Both the position numbers and the translations under genes were made by a program. From Malus domestica (taxonomy: Eukaryota; Streptophyta; Magnoliopsida; Rosales; Rosaceae), in the NCBI RefSeq assembly GCF_042453785.1, contig NC_091674.1, positions 31,197,501 to 31,261,500 of the forward strand: a stretch of 64,000 nucleotides of DNA, read 5' to 3'. The notes beneath the pieces are model-generated. The model did not search any database. It had not been told where the DNA came from and saw nothing but the letters and a program-made list of their open reading frames with translations. Of this stretch, positions 36,865-48,082 are shown in pieces; positions within the stretch are counted from its first letter, which is position 1; the number at the start of each line of letters is the position of its first letter.

Positions 36865-39800
36865 ATGCATTGTGCCCTTCCAAGGACCACCAGTGATAAT
36901 GATGTCCAGAAAATTTCAGACAGAAGAAGAGATTTGTTAGTATGGAAACAACGAAAAAGTTCTAGAACATCTTTGGAGGTAATATATGTCTATTTTACAA
37001 ATCAATTTTGATGCACTTCACTTCTCGGCTATGACTTGAAAACAATTATCTGACCAGTCTTCTGCGGCTTACCTTGCTCAGGATTGTGAAGTGCCTTCCG
37101 TCACATGGAGGAACTCTGATCGTAGGTAAAATTGTTTCAGTTTCCATTGCCTAATTGCTTTGTTTCTCACAGCTATACGGTGAAACTAATCCACTAAATT
37201 GAGTTTGTATATGCTTTGATGATTTTGCGTATTACTTAATCATCATAAATACATCTAATACGTAACATACTGCACGTCAGCGTTTGTTAGACACCGCTAA
37301 GATTATCATAGCTTTTGTACCTTTTATTTTCTGGTCCTTGCTGGGGAATGACTTTTTATTTGGCTTTTCAGGTGTGGTATCTTTACATTCCTTTCCCTTA
37401 AACCTGATGAACAATGGAGAATCGTAGCACTACCATCACAATGTCCTTACAATACAAATCAGTCGGTATCTGATACTCCGGTGAATATGGATACTCTGCA
37501 TCTGCTTTACCCGCCCCCATTGAACCCATTCAAGGTTAATCGACACAGGGTTCAGAAAGTGCTTCCTCTTGACGCCACTTATTCTGTCAATTCATTTGCA
37601 AGTAGAAGCTTCACTGGTTCAAGCGTGCGACACCAACCTCGAAATAAGACCTTGACAAATAAAGCTACTAAGTGGAATGGAGTTCCTAGGAAATCTTTTC
37701 ACAAGTCAATAACCCGCAGTGATTCCGCAAGTGCCATCCCAAATGGTTCTAATGCTATTAACTCATCAAATATGAGTATCGGCAACCAAAAAATAGACAA
37801 CACCGCAAAAAGAAGTTCGAGAAAGAAGAATATAAAGAAGGGAAAACAGAACAAGAAGTTTTCATGCAACACTGGCTCTAATGAATCGGAAGTGCTGTTT
37901 GAGGAATATCCCAATGGAAGTTCAGCATCTAAAACCTGTGGTAACAATGGTGGGGACAGACCATTGTCTTCAACAGCACCAGATAATTCATTGCCAGATG
38001 GTGGTGCCAATAATTCTGAAACGCCAAATACATTCACCTCTTCAAGTGATGAGGCGGGTATACCGTCTGTTGGTAATTTTGAAAATCAGGTTCTGCTCAA
38101 GGACTCTGGATTTCCCATCTTCAACGGTGTGCAAGGTATTCATCCACAGACAAGCTGTTACAATGATATGTATACCAAAGGCTACTTTGATATCCATGAC
38201 TCATTCATTTTGGATGCAGTTTCATTTGGTTCATACAGTGATGATAGTACTAATGCTGGTCGTGATGAAAAACATGCTGAGACTGAAATTCACGAATTAT
38301 ATATTTCTGAACCGCCAAGATTATGTTCAAGAAAGGGATATTTCTCTTGTCAAAGCTTGTTAAATGATTCCATGGACTCCTACGACCACACTGAGGGAAC
38401 AAGGCATGGTATTCAGGGTCGTAGCAACAGTGACGTGCAACTCGTTGCGCTTAACAAGAGAAGTAAACAAAACAAAGTAGCACCTCGTAATTCAAATGTC
38501 TCTAAATTTGGAAGTTCTGGAAATCTGCATGCTCGTACAGGGAAGGAAAACAATCAGTCTGTCTGGCAAAAGGTCCAGAGGAATGATTCCGGCGACTGCA
38601 CTGGTGAGTTGAAGAAAGCAAGCTCTGTTTACTCACGTTACGATCTCCCTCTGAGAGAGTCTCATTTTCTTAAAAGAACCTGTAATGCTGCTGATGTAAA
38701 TGCCTTTCCAAAGAGTGAGGATAGAAAACAGCAAAAAGTTAAGGCTTCAAAGAAATTGAAAAGAAAGAGTGATCCGGCTTTGAAACAAGAATACAATTGT
38801 TATTCTAGGAAGGGGTCTCATGCCAGCATGTCCGGCTTAGATGGTTGTGTGAAGGATAGGATAGAACAGAATGATATAACAGATCAGGCGAAGGACAACA
38901 AAGGATTAGATCTTGCTACAAGATCTTGTTCTCTGCCTAGCTGTCTGAGCGCTGGCTTTCAGAGCAGCAAAGTAGAATGCATGACTTCTGAATCAGTTCC
39001 CAGCATGCAACTCTGTCCAAATGAAATGGCTCATCTTGAAAGTGTCGGTAATAGTGTCTCTCACATGAAGAATCAAAGTGTAAGAAATGAGAGTAGCACA
39101 ATGCAGTCTCCAGTTTACCTTCCTCGTCTACATTGTAATACAGCAAGTCAAGAAGTACAGAAACAAACCTCTCTTGCGGAAAGCAGGAAAAACTATAGTA
39201 CCTCTGGATCTTTTACGCACAAGTGGATGCCAATTGGGTTAAAGAATCCCGGATTGACAAACTCTACTAGATCTGGCAGTTCATCACTTGAACATTCTGA
39301 TGAGGCAGCTTCTAGGAGATGGACTCTTAAAGACACTGCTAAAGGGTACGCAGCTTTCAATACTCACAATCCTGTTTCTGATGTTGCAGTAGTGTTCCCA
39401 GGTCAAAGTTCTGGAGACTTAACTTGTTCTTCCAACGGATTCGAGGGAAGGCTTCCAAAACCAAGCACAACTGAAGAACTGATCAATAACAAGCTCAATG
39501 CAGCTAACTACATCAAAAACTCTGACGTACCTAGAGATGTAAATGCATTTGAAGCTGATTCAAACAGAATACTAGAAGCAGTAAATAATGCTTGTAGGGC
39601 ACAACTGGCATCCGAAGCTGTTCAAATGGCCACTGGTCGCCCCATTGCTGAATTTGAAAGACTTCTTTATCATTCATCCCCAGCTATTCATCAGTCACCC
39701 AATTCTGTAAGTTGTCATACTTGCTGCTCAAGGAACCAGGTTGGTCAGGTTGGGGGTGTGCCATTGTGCAGACATGAGGCACCTGACATCAGTTTAGGAA

Positions 39801-41186
39801 GCCTATGGCAGTGGTATGAGAAATATGGTAGCTATGGTCTGGAAATAAGGGCTGAGGAACTTGGAGATTCGAAGAGATTGGGTGCTGATCGCTTTGCATT
39901 TCGTGCTTATTTTGTCCCTTATTTGTCAGGAATTCAGTTATTCAAGAATGGAAATGCTGATTATGTAGATGCTAACAATAGGTTTCCTGGTTCTGATGCG
40001 CCAAGCGCAAGCCTGGATAGTGACACATCCAAAAATTCCTCTAGCATTGGTAGTCTTCCACTATTTTCATTACTTCTTCCTCAGCCTGATCATAAGGAAG
40101 ATGCGGTCACTCCACCAATTGTAAATCAACTGTGTATTTCAGAACAATCTTCTGCTTATGCCAGAGATGTATCTGTTCGATTAACTGGCACAACAGAGTC
40201 CCGTGATTTAGAGCTACTGTTTGAATATTTTGAATCAGAACAACCTCAGGTTAGACGACCTTTATATGACAAGTAAGTATCCTTTTTTATTTTTTACTAA
40301 AGTTGTCATTTAAAACGATGCAGTATTTACTTTGTAGCTCGTCAAAGATCATAAGGAACGTTATGTATTTGTTGAAGATCTTATATCTGTTGCCCTTCAT
40401 TTCAGGATAAAAGAGCTGGTACGAGGTGATGGACTGTCACATTCTAAAGCTTATGGAGATCCAACAAATCTAAACTCTATAAATCTAAATGATCTGCATC
40501 CCAGATCCTGGTTAGTAATAAAACTGGCTTCAGTCTCTTTAAAATGTAAAATATGTGTTTGTAATCGACCTTTGTTAGTTTCACAAAACGAAGCAAAATT
40601 ATTAGTAATACAACTGATGCCGAGCGAATTCTAACTAGTACATAACTTTCAAGTGCCATCTGAATTTTCAGGTACTCAGTGGCATGGTATCCAATTTACC
40701 GGATACCTGATGGTAACTTACGTGCAGCATTTCTGACTTACCATTCACTCGGTCATTTGGTCCATAGAAGTACCAAATTTGAGTCTCATATCTTGGATAC
40801 TTGTATTGTATCTCCAGTTGTGGGTCTGCAAAGCTACAATGCTCAGGTAGTCATGGCTAATAGTGCATAGATGCACAAATATTGCGCAGCTGTGGCATAG
40901 TTAAGGCATATTGTAAAAGCTGCTGCGCTTATTAATTAATATATATTGTGTCGCACGTGCACAGGCTGAATGCTGGTTCAAGTTAAGGCCCTCAGCATCG
41001 AGGCAGACAACAGTAACACCACCGGGTTTAAACCCTTGTGGAGTACTAGAAGAGCGTTTGAGGACACTTGAGGAGACAGCATCGCTTATGGCAAGAGCTG
41101 TTGTGAGCAAAGGAAGTACGACATCTGTAAACAGGCATCCGGACTATGAGTTCTTCCTCTCCCGGCGACGCTGGAGGACTTCGTAA
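36865..41186 (+). CDS. DUF789 family protein, large form
   Basis: Function unknown; plant-specific DUF789 family. Six exons, 36865-36978, 37058-37125, 37372-40272, 40406-40510, 40672-40846 and 40965-41186, all with GT-AG borders and matching phase, encode 1194 residues. The start MHCALPRTTSDNDVQK was chosen because it opens the frame that splices into exon 2; the Met near 37481 lies inside exon 3. N-terminal segment LKPDEQWRIVALPSQCPYNT, then a long Ser/Asn-rich, low-complexity middle with a basic patch (KRSSRKKNIKKGKQNKK) that could be a nuclear signal. The DUF789 domain fills the C-terminal third: GSLWQWYEKYGSYGLEIRA, RAYFVPYLSGIQLF, LELLFEYFESEQPQVRRPLY, WYSVAWYPIYRIPDGNLRAA, FLTYHSLGHLVHR and the end HPDYEFFLSRRRWRTS. 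Intact. A fragment of this gene is duplicated at 58630-59178. Confidence 0.9.
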
Positions 41187-41792
41187 AGTCTTAATTAATT
41201 CATTTTAACAACTCGTACAACGCGTACAACGCGTTGAGTAGTCTTCCCAAATTAAGCATATTTAACATTAGATGGGAGAAAGAGTTACCTTACCAACCTT
41301 TTCCTGACCTTTTGTTTTTCGCTTACACTGGTTTGAACCCCCATAAATATGTATTGTGTATATATAGCTTTCCTCTCTGTTTTTGTGTTTCAGGTTATAC
41401 AAATGTGTGTATATAATTTTCCTCGTAGCATTAATCTGTAAATAGTGCTGAGTTTGAAGATTGGATGCAGTTACTAATCCAACGATTCTTTGATATAACC
41501 TTTCATTTCATGATGTTTATATATTTGAGCGGTTCACCTATAATTGGGCTATAGATTTGTATTATATTTGAGTATGTACATATATACATACGCCTTTCTA
41601 CCGAGAGGTTGGGGAGAGAAGGAGAGAGTGTTGGAGAAAAGCCCCCAGCCGAGCAGAAGATCCGAGCAGTCACCAGACTCGAGGATCCGTGCCTCGAGAT
41701 GATGACTGACTGACGCCCAAAGACAACACCCACGAGTCCAGAGCACCTCTATTAAAATTGACCATGAAAACACAAATTTATACAACTTGCCG

Positions 41793-41990
41793 ACTTGATC
41801 ACGACTGATAACCCCTCGGATTCCCAGATCCTTCCTATATTCCGCTCTGTCCAAAGTTGCAAACTAGAATATATAGCCGAGATAATGAGAACCGAGTAAC
41901 AAAAGCAACACTTGCAACTTGGTAGTTTCAGCTGTCGAACCCAACATCTGCCCGGCGCATACCAACCATGCTCCTCCCCCATCGCCATTT
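41793..41990 (+). repeat. Dispersed duplicate A1
   Basis: Starts CTTGATCACGACTGATAACC and runs through AATATATAGCCGAGATAATG and CTTGGTAGTTTCAGCTGTCG. Repeated at 44610-44775 with about 95 percent identity by eye; a short third copy (GACTTGATCACGACTGATAA) lies at 44430-44466. Confidence 0.85.
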
Positions 41991-42504
41991 TTGACAATGC
42001 CTATCAAATATAAGCAGAGCAAAATGATTGAGCCTGGTTAGGGTGAAGTGGCTGGTGTGTTACAATCGAACCACCTAAAATGTTCGCCTAGCTTAAGTGT
42101 ATTTGTAAATGATCGAGTCGACCTCATCACGGATGGCCTCGTTTTGGTTGACATGGTAGTATGAATAGCCAAGTTTATGTGTATTTGTATATGACTTGGT
42201 CCGCTTCAATTTCATATAATTGGTTAATAGACTATGTTATTAGGTAGGAGGCGTATTTGACTTATTCTGCTATTCTACTTGAACGAAATTAAAGAGAGAA
42301 AACTTGTTCTTAGCTAGCTAGGAGAAACTTGTTATCGTTTGGAGGTTTCAGCCAAGACGAATGAACAAGGAGAGTAGTGGCGTGACCAGACCCATTATTT
42401 TCAAGGGAAAATTGGAGGATCAGAACGGTGGCGTCTCCAGTCTGAGCTGAGATGGTTAGCAGCCGGCCACATTATTAGTGCTGCATGCTTCGTCGTCCTT
42501 CTCG

Positions 42505-42600
42505 TTTTTGTATTTTCTGATCAGACCCAAATGAATGGCTCAGACGACATACTAATAAGGTGGTGGTGGTGGGTATTGGTAGTATACTGACCCAAAGAGA
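42505..42600 (+). repeat. Dispersed duplicate B1
   Basis: Contains TTTGTATTTTCTGATCAGAC, AATGGCTCAGACGACATACT and GGTGGTGGTGG. Repeated at 44798-44890, there directly next to the copy of A1. In the left copy A and B are ~500 bp apart, so one copy has a deletion or an insertion. Confidence 0.85.
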
Positions 42601-43296
42601 AATTTAGGTGCCCTGATCAATTTTGGGGCGAGGTGGTTTGGAGGAACACATTTGCTTGTTTGAAGTGGATTCGAGAAGCAGATTGTTTGTTGTTTTGGAA
42701 GAGTCGAGCAGATCATTTTGTTTGAGGTGTCGAATGATCATGATCTCTGTGTTACAGTAAGTTTAAACTCTCTTTTGTACTTGATGGTTGGTGGGAAGAG
42801 CAGATGTGGTTTGATCGACAGAGCATAAATTTTCTAGGCCCAGCAGATTTAGTTTTCGATAAGACTTGTGGCTGCAACTTTTGGTGGTCGGGTTCGGCTC
42901 GGATATGCTGCTGGAACCAATTTTTTCTTCTCTCTTGGTTGATACGGTGTTCTTATGGCAATAAGGTGAGGTTTGTTCATTTGTTGCCTTTTTGCTCTTA
43001 TCGAAGGTGGTCATGATAATTTTGTTGAATCGAATGATATATTATATTTATTTATGTTCATTTTTCGATTGTTCAAACTGCAAGTAAGACCTTGACCCAC
43101 AAAGAAAATCTTCCAAGTAAGAGATTTAGGGATAAATAACACACATCACTGTTGTATTAAAATTATGCTCAAGACATCCCTCAGAGTCGGAAGGAGACTG
43201 GCTATAGAGGAAGATTGGTACATCATTACATAATCAAATCAAACCATGATCTTCTTATTTAATATTAGATTTCATATAATTTGTGAGTCGTTTTGA

Positions 43297-44190
43297 TTAA
43301 CTGTTATTGTACCAAAACTGTTTCTGAAGATAATCAACCACATTATTGTCCACCTGGAATGCCTTGGTCAAAACATCAGGGTTGATGGGAGGTTTGGATC
43401 CGAAGACTGCATTCGCAACGGTGATCACTCCCGGGTTCTGGCTGCTGAAAGCGGCGATGGCCACAGCATTGGTTTTTCCGACATTGAGTTGGAAGTGAAT
43501 GAGACCGAATGGGAATACAAACACATCTCCCTTGTACAACACTTTGGTGAACAGCCGATTGCCGTCGCCTTCAATATTGGATGTGACAAATCCGACGTAG
43601 AGTGAGCCTTCCAAGACTATGAAGATCTCCGTGGCACGAGGGTGAGTGTGAGGCGGATTGAGGCCATTTGGAGCAAAGTCTACGCGAGCAAAGGATATGC
43701 CGAGAGTGTTGAGTCCGGGTATAACATCCACGTTCGCCGCCGTAACAATTGAACCGACCGGATTCGATGTGTTTCCGGGGTACCGGAGCTTGTCAGTGAA
43801 GAAATCGTTTGCTGATGCAAGGTTTGGGTCCTTGCAGAACTTCCCGTTCACAAACACTACTCGCAATGATACACACAAGCAAATTAATCTTTTTTATGTA
43901 CGTAGGTGTTGTACATGCATGGACGATGTGCTATCAGCCATGCAAAATCATATAGTTAGGGTTTAGGCCTTGCTATTTCCTACATACTCTCTGTACTGAA
44001 TGGAATCTTAATTAAGGATATTGTTTTTATATAATTAAAACATATAAGTATACGTACCAGCATAATCGGTGTTATTAATTGCTACGCAAAAGTCCTGAAG
44101 AGGACCGGGATCAGAGGCAGAGGCAAGGAGGGTGGCGAATGCTAATACTGACAGGGCAGCAGCAGTTACGGGGAAATGAACTCCTTTCAT
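43297..44190 (-). CDS. Germin-like protein, subfamily 1 type
   Basis: A secreted cupin, usually a cell-wall Mn-binding glycoprotein (superoxide dismutase or oxalate oxidase activity in some members). Two exons, 44058-44190 and 43297-43856, join in phase to 230 residues. Exon 1 encodes a signal peptide ([20 protein letters not shown] then LLASASDP) and the start of the mature protein with DFCVAI. Exon 2 continues with [11 protein letters not shown] (second Cys of the conserved disulphide), germin box 1 with [15 protein letters not shown] (metal ligands His, His, Glu) and box 2 with [11 protein letters not shown] (third His). NTSNPV and ANVDV fit the family; NTS is a possible N-glycosylation site. 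The metal-binding residues are all present, so it is probably functional. Enzyme activity cannot be told from sequence. Confidence 0.92.
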
Positions 44191-44609
44191 CGCTAGCTAT
44201 AGTCTATAGGGGATTAGCAAGGACTTGGAACTTGTATTTAACTAGATGATCCGATGATGAGTTGCTTCGAGATGGATGAAAATTATGCATGGGGACACTT
44301 CTGTATTTATAGATTAGCAAGAGAGACTGATAATGAACTGGTCTTGGATTTTCCCCGCGGATAATCGAAGCAGGTAAAGACTTGTATTATAATTTTTAGA
44401 ACAGGTAAAGACTTGGATATTTTAGAAGCAGTTAGAGACTTGATCACGACTGATAACCCCTCGGATTAAAATTTAATATTAATTTGTACCAATTCCTTTT
44501 GCAATAAGCCACTGACCTTACCAATTCCTTTCGCAATAAGCCACTGACCATACCAAAAGGAACCCAATAAACAAACAACAACATATAAGGTAAAAGGCTC
44601 AAGCAAAAT
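44191..44609 (-). promoter_or_regulatory. Germin-like gene upstream region
   Basis: 5' flank of the minus-strand germin-like gene. A TATA-like TATAAATACAGAAG (rc of 44301-44314) lies ~110 bp upstream of the ATG, a plausible core promoter. Also holds the short third copy of the A repeat. Confidence 0.45.
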
Positions 44610-44890
44610 GACTTGATCACGACTGATAACCCCTCGGATGCCCAGATCCTTCCTATATTCTGCTCTGTCCAAAGTTGCAGACTAGAATATATAGCCGAGA
44701 TAATGAGAACCGAGCGAACCAAAAGCAACACTCGCAACTTGGTAGTTTCAGCTGTCGAATCCAACATCTGCTCCTATCCCATCGTCGGCCTTTTTCTTTT
44801 TGTATTTTCTGATCAGACCGAAATGAATGGCTCAGACGACATACTAAGAAGGTGGTGGTGGTGAGTATTGGTAGTACGCTGACCCCAAAG
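44610..44890 (+). repeat. Dispersed duplicates A2 and B2
   Basis: A2 at 44610-44775 and B2 at 44798-44890, matching 41793-41990 and 42505-42600. Together with the left copies they bracket the germin-like gene. Confidence 0.85.
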
Positions 44891-45013
44891 TATTAAAAGG
44901 CAGGGCGTGGCCGAGACGTCCAATGGATAGCCGAGTCTAGGAGCGAGGCAAAGCCTCACATAACCTAAAATTTTAATATATACTAGCATATGGGCACACA
45001 AAGTGTGTGAGAA

Positions 45014-45049
<36 letters not shown>

Positions 45050-45439
45050 TTTTGAAATAGAATGAGAGAGGAAGAGAGTGATAGAGAATGTGGGAGTGGG
45101 AAGTTTTTTTTTATTTTTTTTAATTAGAGATATGTTAGGATTACATGTATGTGAGGTTTAAAAAAAAAACAAAATTTGGTTGTGTGAAATTACATTTTTG
45201 TCCCATATTTCTTATTGATGTTCTGTTTTAATTAGAGGGTTAAAATGATAATTTCATGTTCTTATCCATATTTATAACAATATAATACTTTGTAAAAACA
45301 AATATAACTATAACTAAATCAAAGATAATATCATCTTCTTTATTACTAAGTCTAGTTGTACTTGGAAACTATGTCATATTGTCTCAAAATTTTATAATTA
45401 TTTATTTTATTATACGCAATTATAGATAACTTCAAGAAA
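44891..45439. other. AT-rich spacer with Helitron-like end
   Basis: On the minus strand, a hairpin CACACACTTTGTGTG followed by CCCATATGCTAG|T ends at about 44986, as at a Helitron 3' terminus; the other end was not found. An (AT)n run is at 45014-45041. No gene. Confidence 0.35.
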
Positions 45440-45685
45440 AATAAGGATGAGTGGTCACAATTATAGGAAAATTTCAAACAAAATAAAGGCTGAATGTGGC
45501 AATTATAAGCAATTTAAAAGGAAATAAAGGCTGAGTGAAGTAGTTATAGGATATTTAAAATGATATAAAATAATAATTATGGGAATTTAAAGGAAAATAA
45601 AGGGTTGAGTGGAGTATTTATAGGGTATTTAAAATGAAATAAAGGCTGAGTGGAGCAATTATTATGGAAATTTATGGGATTTGGA
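45440..45685 (+). repeat. Degenerate ~55-bp tandem repeat
   Basis: About five units built on AAATAAAGGCTGAGTGGAGCAATTATAGG, at ~45447, 45482, 45522, 45597 and 45637. Non-coding. Confidence 0.6.
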
Positions 45686-45962
45686 GAGAGAAAGTCTCTC
45701 CTCCTTCCTTGAAACTAGAACTGCAGAAACATTCCCAATGATGCATGAACCCCATATATTTATATTTTCCTTTCAATTATATATATTGCATATTGTTCAT
45801 ATATTTTGTCAATATATATATTTGTTCATGCAATACGCAATTATGCTACGTGGAATTTGTGAGTCAAAACATCGAAATAATTTAGAAGCAATTAGGGTTT
45901 TCAAACCCAAGATGTTGAAACAAATTAGTTAATTAATTTCTAGGATTTTCGCTACTCCACAC

Positions 45963-47251
45963 TGTTGCGAAAATTAGATAACCGAAATTAGGCTCATTAA
46001 GTCTCGAATTTTTGTGCTCACAAATATACGAATCAAATGACGGTATAGCATATAAGCACGGATATCATCTCACAGAGATCGAGTTGATTCTAATGTCTTA
46101 CTTACTAAATTGAAACAAATCATAGTGGAGAAGCTTTGATGGAAAAGATATGAAACTTTGAAATTAAACTAAAATAAAATAAAGCTTGAAAATAAAATGC
46201 ATGTAAATTATAAATTGAAAACATAAGAAAAGAAGACTTAGGGCATCCGAATTCACCGTAACCAATCCTACTTAATTCCCTTAATATGTTATGTTCAAGT
46301 AGTTCCCCAATATTGATGATCAATTTTCCCTAAATTATTCAACAACCATGGCATCTGGTTACATCAAAAGTATCCTTACATGTTAACCCTCTATGACATC
46401 TAGATGGATTTAAACAAGTAAGAACCCACTAAGCTCTATGGAAATCGTTGAAAAATCACACAAACCCTAATTGCATGACATCGACAAATAGGTGTTTATG
46501 GTATCAATTGCAAGAAGCTACACCCAAGTTAAGTATGGCATCTACTCTAACTTGCATCAAATCAACCTAATGTAAACCTAGATAGTGATCAAGCATCTAA
46601 ATTAAAATGAAACACATTACGATTAGCAAAAGATACTCAATAAAGATGAAAAACTTGATAATAACAATGTCACAAGGCAATTGAGTATTCATGACTAGGC
46701 TACATCGTAGCCCTAGTAAAGAAAAACTCCAATGTAGCTCTTCCTCTTCGCCCTTCCTTGCCGCAACCCCCCTATGGGAAAATTTGTTGATGTTTTTTTT
46801 TTTAGTAATGCATCACAAAGAGAAGAAATCTCCTTATAACACCCACGGCAAAGACAAGAAAAAAAAAACTAATTTAACCCCACTAAAATCCTAACTAATG
46901 CACTTTAAGTTCTTATTAAATAAAAAGAAAATAAACGGAAATAATAAAAACAAATAATTATGTCTCTTCTTAAATCCATTGAATAGCACTTCCATGTCCA
47001 TTTGATTTCCAAAATTGTTGCAGTCTCATCTTCTTATTGTAATGCATATGCCTTGGTGCAGTTAATTAGCCCCTTGCTCCACTAGAATTACTCTAGACAC
47101 CCAAAAAACTCATTTTCACTTCATTTTTGCATAACTCCAATATTTAATGCCTATAAATTAAAACAATATAAATTAGTGCATTTAACCCATTCATATATAC
47201 AAAAGCCAAAGCAAGTATATGATAAAAATATGTGAAAATATGCACCCATCA
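45963..47251 (-). repeat. Outer element, 3' LTR (complete)
   Basis: About 1.29 kb, TG...CA. Its last ~385 bp (46867-47251) match 57303-58008 once the two MITEs there are removed. The short frame at 46691-46894 lies within it and is not treated as a gene. Confidence 0.7.
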
Positions 47252-47570
47252 AATACCCCCAAACTTAGATTTTGCTTGTCCTTGAGCAAAACAAAAGAAA
47301 ATAAAACACAACAAATTTTTAGCTAAATTCCCAAATTTTAATCTTAGAGAAAACACCAACCATGAGATAACTTTCAAGAAATAAGCAACTGTAGTTCAAG
47401 ACATTATCCAAGCTTTAACCAAATTTTAATGAACCAACTTGGAGTGTAGTGTGTGTAATAACCATATCAATGCAATTCCAAGCTTCTTAAAATCATCATA
47501 TGCAAACAAGTGAGCTTCTCACAATGCATACACTCATTCACTCATATTTGTAGGTTAATGTGTTTCACTC
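47252..47570 (-). other. Outer element internal remnant, left part
   Basis: Begins (plus) AATACCCCCAAACTTAGATT, the complement of a PPT-like stretch, and continues across the younger insertion into 56426-57302. No coding frame. Confidence 0.6.
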
Positions 47571-48082
47571 TGTTGATGCACAAAATCAGCGAAGACTTTG
47601 GTACAACAGAAAGTGTCAGGTTTTGTGACCTTCGCTTGGTTGCTTCGGTCACTAGTGAGGATAAGTACGTAAATGAATAGAGACAGAGAAGCAAACACAG
47701 GATGTACGTGGTTCACCCAGATTGGCTACGTCCACGGAGTAGAGGAGTTCTTATTAGTAGTGAAGGGCTTACACAAGTACAAGGGATCAAGCTCTCAATT
47801 TAGTGAGTTCTTGTGAATGATTTAACACAAATGGCATTAGGCAATATTGTGGGGGAATGACCCCTATTTATAGAAAAACTTGTAGCTTTGTCACATTGAC
47901 ATGTGTCATGTTATGATTGGTTCTTGATGTCGACACGTGCTGCGCTCTGATTGGCTTCTAATCTTGACACGTGTCGAGTAGTGATTGGCCTCCTGGTCGG
48001 AGGGGAACTCTTCTGGGTCCTTGACAGTATAGCGTTGGCCGGTGCTCGGTAGTTTCGGGATTGGTCAAGTATGGTACAAACA
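47571..48082 (-). repeat. Young Gypsy-like element, 3' LTR
   Basis: 512 bp, TGTTGATGCACAAAATCAGC to GGTACAAACA on the plus strand. Contains CACGTGTC/GACACGTG motifs, possible promoter elements, and TATTTATAG (47871-47879), whose reverse complement CTATAAATA is a good TATA box for minus-strand transcription. Confidence 0.93.

Larger units (their letters stand above)
41187..43296. other. Spacer with duplicated non-coding segments
   Basis: Holds the DUF789 3' UTR and two blocks (41793-41990 and 42505-42600) repeated near 44610-44890. No supported gene. Minus-strand frames 41549-41997 show no domain I can name. Confidence 0.4.

Noticed and set aside
41549-41997. Minus-strand frames reading LQLWTERNIGRIWESEG as a LINE C-terminus
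   Set aside because: The phrase only loosely recalls LINE zinc-binding tails; no reverse transcriptase nearby, and the repeat copy at 44.6 kb is equally uninformative.
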